Source: Amorphophallus konjac (lineage: Eukaryota; Streptophyta; Magnoliopsida; Alismatales; Araceae). Taken from it: 64,000 nt of DNA. Position numbers and translations under genes: made by a program. The stretch is from contig CM040126.1 in the NCBI GenBank assembly GCA_022559845.1, forward strand, positions 225,314,641 through 225,378,640, read 5' to 3'. A model generated the notes under the pieces. It did not search any database. It saw only the letters and a list, made by a program, of their open reading frames with translations, and was not told the origin of the DNA. Numbering within the stretch: the first letter of the stretch is position 1; each line of letters opens with the position of its first letter. Positions 57,524 through 64,000 of this stretch are shown here, piece by piece.

Positions 57524-58451
57524 ATGACCTGGAAACCCGACAATGATGAACTTCGACATGTTAGACTAAAACTTCGATTGCTCATGATAGAATGAATAAA
57601 AATTAGGGAAAATGCTATCATTCGAAAGAGCATAAAAATTCATATAAAATAGCATGCTTTGATTTAGATCTAACACAACAAGATTCAATCTTTAACTAAT
57701 AATCATGAAAGTTGTCCTTTGATACACCTCGGAGTAAAACGTAAAATTCGAACAGCATGATGAACGAAAATTGGGCACTTAGGTATCAAAAGAAAGAACT
57801 CATGGAGACGCACACGATGGTATTATTAGATTTCTATTTGGCTTGAGAGACACCTACCTTTGCTTGAAGGAAAGAAGAACGAAAAGGAAGGGTCGTCGGA
57901 ACCCTAGGTACCGCTCCTAGAACGCCCAAATTCTCCCTCGTCCGGTCACGATCGGTCACGCTGCCTGCTGCTGGTGCAAATAGGGTTCTAGGGTGTCGAA
58001 AGCCCTCTATAAATAAAACCTATAGGGACTCCTAGATATCGAATTTGGTGAAAGAGTCCTAAGAAGAAACTCCGGTGAAAACTTCGGATAAGGTTCTAAT
58101 CCACCGCCGCCGCCATCGATAGAAGCATCTAGATTTAGGGTTTTTGATGAGAAAGCAAAGACCTTACAATGGGCTAGGGTTTGGATCGAATTGGAGCACA
58201 ATTGGGCTAGAATTGGGCCCAAATTGCGATGGTTAAACTAGGTCTTCTAACCCACGAGAAACTGCTAAAACACGAAATTGGGCCTATACGAATTTTATTT
58301 TGGGCTCTTACCTGAAGACAAAGTTATTACAAATTCGATTTTACACTAGTTTCATATTTTTCTAGAATTTTAATAATTTCTTTAGAAGTTGAGCTAATAA
58401 ATAATTAATTTATATGGAAATATTTTTAGTAGAAAAAGACAGGACGCTACA

Positions 58452-58735
58452 GGGGTTTAGGCGGACTAGGTTGAGGGGTGAGGCTGGTCCGAGTAAACCC
58501 CTCCCCAAGGGGGGGTTAGGCGGAATAGGTTGAGGGGTGAAGCTGGTCTGTGTAAACCCCTCCCGAAGGGGGGGTTTAGGCGGACTAGGTTGAGGGGTGA
58601 GGCTGGTCCGGGTAAACCCCTCCCCAAGGGGGTTTAGGCGGAGTAGCCTAGGGGTTTTTTCCAGGGGGTTTACGCGGACCAAACTGGGGGTTTTTTTCCC
58701 AGGAGGTTTACGCGGACCAAACTGGTGGTTTTATC
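58452..58735 (+). repeat. 60-bp G-rich tandem repeat
   Basis: Three to four units with GGGTTTAGGCGGA, GGTTGAGGGGTGA, CTGGTC and GTAAACCCCTCCC, then a related GGTTTACGCGGACCAAACT unit. It probably belongs to T2's 3' UTR, because GGGGT here matches GGGGT at 25950. Confidence 0.75.
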
Positions 58736-59310
58736 TAGGGTTTGACTGTAGATTTGATTGTGGGTTTGGCTGGGGGTTAGACTGTGGTTTGATTGAGGGT
58801 TTGACTGGGGGTTTGACTGACGGTTTGACTGGAGTTTGACTGAGGGTTTGATAGGGGTTTGACTGGGGTCTGACTGAGGGTTGACTGAGGGTTTGACTGG
58901 GGTTTGACTGAGAGTTTGACTGGGGGTTTTTTTTCCCAGGAGGTTTACGCGGACCAAACTTGGGGTTTTTTCCCAGGGTGTTTACGTGGACCAAACTCGG
59001 GGTTTTTTTCCAGGGTTTGACTGTGGATTTGACTGTGGGTTTGGCTGGGGGTTAGACTTGGGTTAGACTGAGGGTTTGATTGGGGTTTGACTGACGGTTT
59101 GATTGGAGTTTGACTGGGGTTTGACTGAGGGTTTGACTGACGATTTGACAATGGTTTGACTAGGGGTTGACTGTGGTTTGACTGGGGGTTTGACTGAGAG
59201 TTTGACTGGGGGTTTGACTGAGGGTTTGACTGGGGTTTGACTGAGGGTTTGACTAGGGTTTGACTGAGGGTTCGAATGGGGTTTGACTGAGGGTTTGATT
59301 GGGGGTTTGA
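58736..59310 (+). repeat. GGGTTTGACTG array
   Basis: About 40 units of 11-13 bp (GGGTTTGACTGA with variants). A higher-order duplication is visible, since the GGTTTACGCGGACC block and its following units recur near 58937-59060. G-runs are regularly spaced on the plus strand, so G-quadruplexes are conceivable. Minus-strand ORFs rich in Ser/Gln/Asn/Pro are by-products of the repeat. Confidence 0.85.
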
Positions 59311-60174
59311 CCAGCTATAAATAGGTCGATCTGCGTGCGAGGCCGCACGATGGTGGTGCATGACGCGGTGGGTAGCTGGGAGTCCTGAGTCGAGCTCCGA
59401 ATTGCTGTAGAGTGGCTGGAGCATACGCGCCTACCAGTTGCTCAGGTAAATTCCTGACACGCGTATGTGGGCCGTATAAGGTTGCTGTGAGCTCCTGAAG
59501 CTTGTGGTTGGCCTAGATTGGTCTTCCTTTGACTTCAGAGGGCTGGAGGGAGGCGACTCGAGGGTAGACCCCTGCCTCGTTGTTGGGTGCCACATGGCGT
59601 GGCTTGTAGTCAGGACGCCCCCGGGTCGGCTCGGGTAGCTGTGTTGAGCGCAGGTAAACCCCTAGACTGAGTGATCGAGGGTGGGCCCGATCGATTGTTG
59701 ATGTTGCCATGAGTCACGGCTAGCCGGTTAGGACCCCTGGTTGGGCCCGGTGACTGGGGCGTCGACATGATGATGCCATTTGTCTGGTGGTCTGGGTGAC
59801 CCTCGCTCCTTGGCAAATAATCGTATGATGCGGCAGGCTGTTCTGAGCGCCGAGTTAACCCGATTGTTAAAGCATCGGTGGTGTGATACCATATGCAGGG
59901 TGTCCGGGGGTGATCCCCGAATCTTCATAGAGTGCCGTAAGGTACGGCAGGTTGTCCTGAATCAATAAACTGACCCGGTTGTTGGGAAACTGGCTGGCTC
60001 GGGGCTGATCCCCGATTGTTATGTTGCACAACTTGACCCGGTGAAGTGTCTCGATTTTTGAGCTCAACTCGACTAGTAGAGCAACTTTGGTGATGTGCCG
60101 TTTTACTCTATTTAGGGAGTATTTCCCTATGCTTAATTCTTGATTAATTCATAAAAATAAGTTGGTGCCAACAA
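59311..60174 (+). repeat. LTR-like promoter region, probable 3' LTR of T2
   Basis: TATAAATAG at 59316-59324 on the plus strand, a CGTGCG/CGCACG hairpin at about 59331-59348, two CGGGG...GATCCCCG hairpins near 59902 and 60000, and a terminus TTGGTGCCAACA at 60174. The orientation agrees with T2. The terminus is nearly palindromic, and the next bases (ATGCCCCCC) could instead be a polypurine tract of a minus-strand element. No partner LTR is in the window. Confidence 0.5.
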
Positions 60175-60720
60175 ATGCCCCCCACGGGGCGTGCGTCGGA
60201 GGCGAAGACGACGGCGTGTGGCCCATGCGCCTTTGCGAGTGGAAGTTACTTGTTCTGGGGGTTGACGCTCCCACTGCGATCTTTCATGCGACGGTGGTAT
60301 GTGTGCAGAAGACCGTTAAGTCTGAGAGGTTGTTGATGGGGGCATCCCTTGCCCCTCCACTTTTTTTCGAAGCTCAAATGGATCGACGGCATGCGTCATT
60401 ATGTTCTTCACATTTTTCTGAGTCTATACATGTAATTTTCATATTTTCTTTGAGTCATAAACTATGTAATTTTCCCTTTATTTGAGTCATGTACCTAGGT
60501 TAGTGGGTTATCTACCTAAGTCTATGAGTCATTAGGTTGGTTTGAGTAGCCAAATGGGCCCAAAAGATAGGCTTGGCCCATGGGCACCCCCCACCTGGAT
60601 AGGCTAGTCATTAGTTAGTTTGTCAAGGTCATTTTAGTCCATGAAATTGTGTGAGCCTATAAATAGGCCCCCACTCCTCTCATATGTAACAACCTTTTAT
60701 GATCAATTTAAATCAAGTGA
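60175..60720 (+). other. Unassigned promoter/LTR-like sequence
   Basis: Contains TATAAATAG at 60658-60666, then a short AT-rich stretch typical of the transcribed end of a plant LTR. Upstream text repeats GAGTCAT motifs (60460-60540). No partner copy is present, so family and limits are unknown. Confidence 0.45.
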
Positions 60721-60748
60721 GTTTTAGTGTCTTATTGGAGTGGATTCT

Positions 60749-60780
<32 letters not shown>

Positions 60781-61275
60781 AAGGGGTGGATTCCCCTCTC
60801 TCTCTCTTCTCTCTCTCTCTCCAAGAGGAGGGGGCGCCCCTTTCTCTCTCCTCCCCTCCCTCTCTCTCCTCCACATCATCAACCCTTCCTCTCCCCTCAT
60901 TACTCATCCTCCCAACTATCCCAACCCTCATTACTCCACCCCTAGTCCCAAGAGACCCTCCACCAATCCATACTCCACAACCCAACTCCAACTACCCAAT
61001 CCCCTTCCCTAACCACCCTCTCATCTCCCAAGGGAGAATCCCCCACTTCCCAAGCACCCCTTCCCTTCCCCAACACAACCATTCCCATCCCCAAAGCCTC
61101 ATTAACCATCCCATTAGTCAATTTTCAAACCTTGGAGAGAGAACTCTCCTTCCCTATCCCCCACCCATCCCAAATTCGCAGCTCCTCCTCCCACCACCTG
61201 TTAGTCCCCCTTCCAGACCCCATTCTTCCCCTCCCACACCTTGGAACACCCCCTCCTAGACCCCCTCATAGCCAG
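60721..61275 (+). other. CT- and C-rich leader-like region
   Basis: Begins with two hairpins with the same TGGATT loop (GGAG/CTCC near 60739, GGGG/CCCC near 60783) followed by (CT)n runs (60757-60780, 60797-60821) and C-rich sequence. It continues after S2 at 63042. ORFs here are Pro/Ser-rich low complexity, not credible proteins. Confidence 0.55.
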
Positions 61276-61883
61276 TGTTGTGTAGTGGACAGCGGATCTA
61301 GAGGGGAGGGGTGAATAGATCAGCCCCACTTTTCGCAATGTGGCCCTCTATATAGCTAGTTAAAATAAATTACAGCGGAATAGAAACTAGCTTCCAAGTG
61401 CGTTATGACTTGGTTAGCAAGATAAACAAGATATATAACAATTCGATCCTAAGCATGCACCTAGAATGAATCAATCACACAAGCAAACCACACTAGATAG
61501 GATTTTAAGGTGGTTCGGACTGAATCCTCAGCCCTACGTCCACCCCTCACCAAAACCCGATGAGGCTTCACTTGTGCAGCGCACAGAACCGTAAATCGGA
61601 AACCACCGATTGCCTTCCTACTCACCACCTGGTAGGGACATCAACCGCAAATTGGAACACCCTCCAATTGTCTTCCTACTAACCACCGGTATGGATGAAT
61701 CACACTTTCAATGTTTAAACAATAATGAAAATGAAACAAATGTGAATGAACTAAAGCAAGAGATTGAGTTATGAGTGAAAATGAATTGGCCCTTGTATGG
61801 AATGTTGATCAGCAACAAGGCTCCTCTTGGCTTCAACTCAATCTTCTTGATTCACCCTTGATTGGATGAATGTTCTTCACGGA

Positions 61884-61905
61884 GTACTGTTCACGTGAAC
61901 AGTAC
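61884..61905. repeat. Perfect 22-bp palindrome, copy 1
   Basis: The inner 20 bases are TACTGTTCACGTGAACAGTA, centred on CACGTG (a G-box core), with flanking G/C extending the symmetry. Confidence 0.95.
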
Positions 61906-62212
61906 CTCTTCCTTCAATTCTTCTCTCTTGATCTTCTCTTTGAACTTCTTTGAATGAATGAAGGAGATGATAAAGCTACCTTGAATCTTGATTGCTTCTT
62001 TAGCTTCTAGGAGTTTGAATGCTTGAAATATCACCTTGAATGAGGTGGAAAGAACTTGAATGAATGAAGATGATTTCCTTTGAAGAACTTGAATCAAACC
62101 AGCTTCCTTGGATCACTTTGATTGCCTTGCTTTGATGTAATCTTCCTTGAGGTTTGCTGGCTTTGATTTGAGCTTGATTCCCCTTTGATTGGATGAAGAA
62201 CACCTTCACGAA

Positions 62213-62234
62213 CTACTGTTCACGTGAACAGTAG
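62213..62234. repeat. Perfect 22-bp palindrome, copy 2
   Basis: Same inner 20 bases as copy 1, with flanking C/G in place of G/C. The preceding 40-50 bp (GATTGGATGAA, then CTTCACG) are also shared with copy 1, so the pair arose by duplication. Confidence 0.95.
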
Positions 62235-63041
62235 CTCGTCTCCAAGCTCTCTTGCAGCCACCCTAGATCTCACAAGAAGCCCCTTGAAGCATTAGGGTTT
62301 CTAACCCCTCATGTGTTAGTTTTATAACCCTTGAATGGTCCATGGATGCCCCCTAGACCAGATCCACAAATCATGGAAGATTAGGTAAGGTTTGATTAAA
62401 CAAATCTATGGAAAGGGGCTAGCCACGAGGTTGATTTCGAAGTCAAACAAGGCTGCATCGGGGCTGGCGATCGACCTAAGGCTCCTGACGATCGACCGCC
62501 ACTGAAAGACGTGCAGACTTGGGATCCCTGGCTGGGGTGATCGACCGCCCCTGTGCTGGCGGTCGACCGCCAGCTGGGTAGAACCCGGCCCATCCCGGGT
62601 TGGTCCGTTATCCGCGTCAGCTCCGTCGTTCAACTTCTTTAGCAGCCTGGTCATGTCCGTGGCATCTTCCTTGATTGTCTTGAAGATTTTATTATTGAGT
62701 CTTCAATCAAATTTTGTTTCGGGGGCTCCGCCCCCGGAAACCCCCTCAAGGGGCGCTGCCCCCTTGATCCCCGCGACCTGACCGCGCAGGTCGATCATCG
62801 TGCGAGGGCGCAACATTTAGCGTTCACGTTCACCATTTCCACTTGATTCCTTGTCCATTCATTGGCGCACCTATCATGAACAAAAACATCACGTATGTCA
62901 ATCACATGAAGGTGAAAAACATCAATGACTAATAGTGTTTAGCCATTAAAACCAAGAATACATTAGAACTCATATGACCATAGAATGATGTCGAATGACC
63001 CAAGTGACCATATGAACTCAAGTGACCATAGGGGCACAACA

Positions 63042-64000
63042 TTCAGGGTTCTCCCCACACTCATCCACCCCCATTTCCCCTCCCATATACCCCATTTCCC
63101 TTCATCATCTTCAACCTACAGTTCTCAGTTCGCAGGTAGCAGAGGAGCGCCTAGTTGCAGAGGCTGCCACATCTTCACCTGGAAGCTTCAGAAGGCATAC
63201 CATATACCGGTGGAATCGTCGTCCAGTCTACTTCGCAACGGCAGTGGTCCCATCATTTTCTGTGCTCGTGGTCGCCCAGGGGAGCCGTTCTTCTCCGACT
63301 GCGCAAGACAGATCCAATCAGCAACCTGAGGCCACTTCCAGAAGTTCTCATGGTCACATCCCTCCGCTTCTTGAAGCGCCACTTGGCCGAGAGCTTCTAC
63401 AACAAGTTACCTTCCATATCCAAGAAGCGGCGCCTCAATCGACCTCCGGAGCGGCACTTTCTCAATTTTCTCCCTCAGGTGTGCTGCTCTGTCCACTCCG
63501 GGACTAAACATACACCTGTTCACTGATCAGGATGCTCAGGTCTACTCCAACAACTTCTGGCATTCCCGTGGGTCACGTTTCAAAGAAGACTCGACAACGA
63601 ATCCGTCGACTCCATCCCCGCCTAATTCCAAGCTCTGAAGCATCCGTGGAGTCTTCATCTTCCTGCTGTTGTGTTCCTGAAGCAGATAGAGTCAGAGTTC
63701 TTCCTCCCTGTTCGTGCCTCTGCCCTGACCAGCACCGACTTGCTAAAATTCTGATAAAATTTGGATGACTTCCTTAGTCTCCTACGAAGATTTTCCAGCT
63801 GGTCTCATCACCAACAAAATTCGGGAGCAGCCGCAGCGGCATCATCTTCGACTGCCTGTCCCCTATTCCAGAGGGAGGACAGAACCGTCGGTGTTCTATC
63901 AATTAGTTCCTAGGTCGGTTCTCCCCTTCCCTAGCTTGGCCGGCTAAAGGCCCCACCCTGCGTGGAGGTAATTTTGACTGTAATAACTTAACCCCCACCC
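63042..64000 (+). other. Unassigned region right of S2
   Basis: C-rich sequence for the first 80 bp continues that left of 61276. After about 63120 composition becomes balanced. Plus-strand ORFs of 114-161 codons overlap in three frames (63022-63507, 63155-63526, 63532-63768), but none shows a family I recognise. It may be a retrotransposon internal region or decayed gene sequence continuing beyond the window. Confidence 0.35.

Larger units (their letters stand above)
25955..58451 (-). mobile_element. Tekay-type Ty3/gypsy element B, decayed and hosting two insertions
   Basis: Left (3') LTR at 25955-27673 plus 38908-39571, and right (5') LTR at 55696-58451. The gag-pol (39630-39949 and 49658-53677, minus) ends in a chromodomain and is similar throughout to element A, though non-identical. 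GGGGT at 25950-25954 and at 58452-58456 is a possible target duplication, but the left terminus has lost its TG. The two LTRs differ by large indels and many substitutions, so B is much older than A. SG1 lies in its 3' LTR, SG2 in its integrase, and an unassigned block in its leader. Confidence 0.85.
55696..58451 (-). repeat. 5' LTR of B
   Basis: About 2756 bp. The terminal TGTCACG has become GGTCACG; the other end is GACGCTACA. It contains the TACTTTCGGGCACTCC and CCCAGGACCAGAT blocks also found in A's LTR, the shared module (56863-56942) and three clusters of dyads. Confidence 0.88.
61276..63041 (-). mobile_element. Sirevirus-type solo LTR S2, minus strand
   Basis: Plus-strand end GGGGCACAACA (63031-63041) equals that of SG2. 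The start region GTGGACAGCGG then GAGGGGTGAATAGATC resembles SG2's GTGCAGA then GGGGTGAATGAATC. The conserved Sirevirus module is present in reverse (61499-61563). TATAAAA lies at 62320-62326 on the minus strand. C-rich sequence of the same character flanks both sides, and GCCAG/TTCAG may be a decayed TSD. U3 (62330-63041) contains GGTCGACC-type dyads (62470-62575). R-U5 contains two perfect 22-bp palindromes. Confidence 0.78.

Noticed and set aside
58452..58630. GGGTTTAGG resembles the plant telomere repeat TTTAGGG
   Set aside because: The unit is about 60 bp and TTTAGGG is not tandem. The similarity is incidental.
58670..59424. Minus-strand Ser/Gln/Asn/Pro repeat proteins of 87-159 residues
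   Set aside because: They are translations of the GGGTTTGACTG tandem array.
60165..60185. Polypurine tract of a minus-strand Tat element (GGGGGGCAT before TGTTGGCACC)
   Set aside because: Kept only as an alternative. The terminus is palindromic, the TATA box at 59316 is on the plus strand, and no minus-strand pol follows to the right.

Overview
This 64 kb window looks like plant (angiosperm) nuclear heterochromatin. It is built almost entirely from nested LTR retrotransposons. I found no host protein-coding gene, no rRNA or complete tRNA gene, and no prokaryotic feature. The evidence for a plant is the plant-type Ty3/gypsy lineages (a Tekay/Del chromovirus pair, an Ogre-like Tat and a Retand-like Tat with a second RNase H), Sirevirus-type Ty1/copia elements with very long LTRs, initiator-Met tRNA primer sites and 5-bp target-site duplications. 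The species cannot be named from the sequence.

Layout. (1) 1-398 plus 11096-19694: an Ogre-like Tat element on the minus strand (called T1; its left part lies outside the window). It is split by (2) a nearly intact Tekay-type element A (399-11095, minus; 3.06-kb LTRs; TSD ATTCC). (3) 19695-22830: an old, decayed Retand-like Tat element on the plus strand (T2). Its 3' UTR carries a 119-bp tandem array (about 22881-23130 and 25552-25954) and probably continues at 58452-60174. (4) 23131-25551: a Sirevirus-type solo LTR (S1) inside that array. (5) 25955-58451: a decayed Tekay-type element B (minus) that hosts two further insertions. One is a Sirevirus-like gag-only element, SG1 (27674-38902, plus, TSD GAACG), inside B's left LTR. 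The other is a second gag-only element, SG2 (39950-49657, minus, TSD GATCT), inside B's integrase. B's leader holds an unexplained insertion of about 1.8 kb (53830-55620). (6) 58452-60174: G-rich tandem arrays and an LTR-like promoter region. (7) 60175-64000: an unassigned promoter/LTR-like piece with a CT-rich leader, split by a minus-strand Sirevirus-type solo LTR, S2 (about 61276-63041).

Insertion order read from the nesting: T2 is oldest; T1, S1 and B went into T2; A went into T1; SG1 and SG2 went into B. A and SG1 have very similar LTR pairs and look young.

The most unusual content is non-coding. The LTRs of A, B and T1 each carry family-specific arrays of short imperfect dyads (hairpins). 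Stem sequences differ, but neighbouring dyads repeatedly sit about 30-34 bp apart. SG1 carries five GTCGAC-type dyads about 72-74 bp apart just upstream of its TATA box. SG2 instead carries about 30 copies of a TGCACNGAC motif upstream of its TATA box. An approximately 80-bp sequence module is shared by the LTRs of the Tekay-type and Ogre-like elements, although their polymerases belong to different lineages. These arrays and the shared module are the best candidates for an undescribed system in this window.
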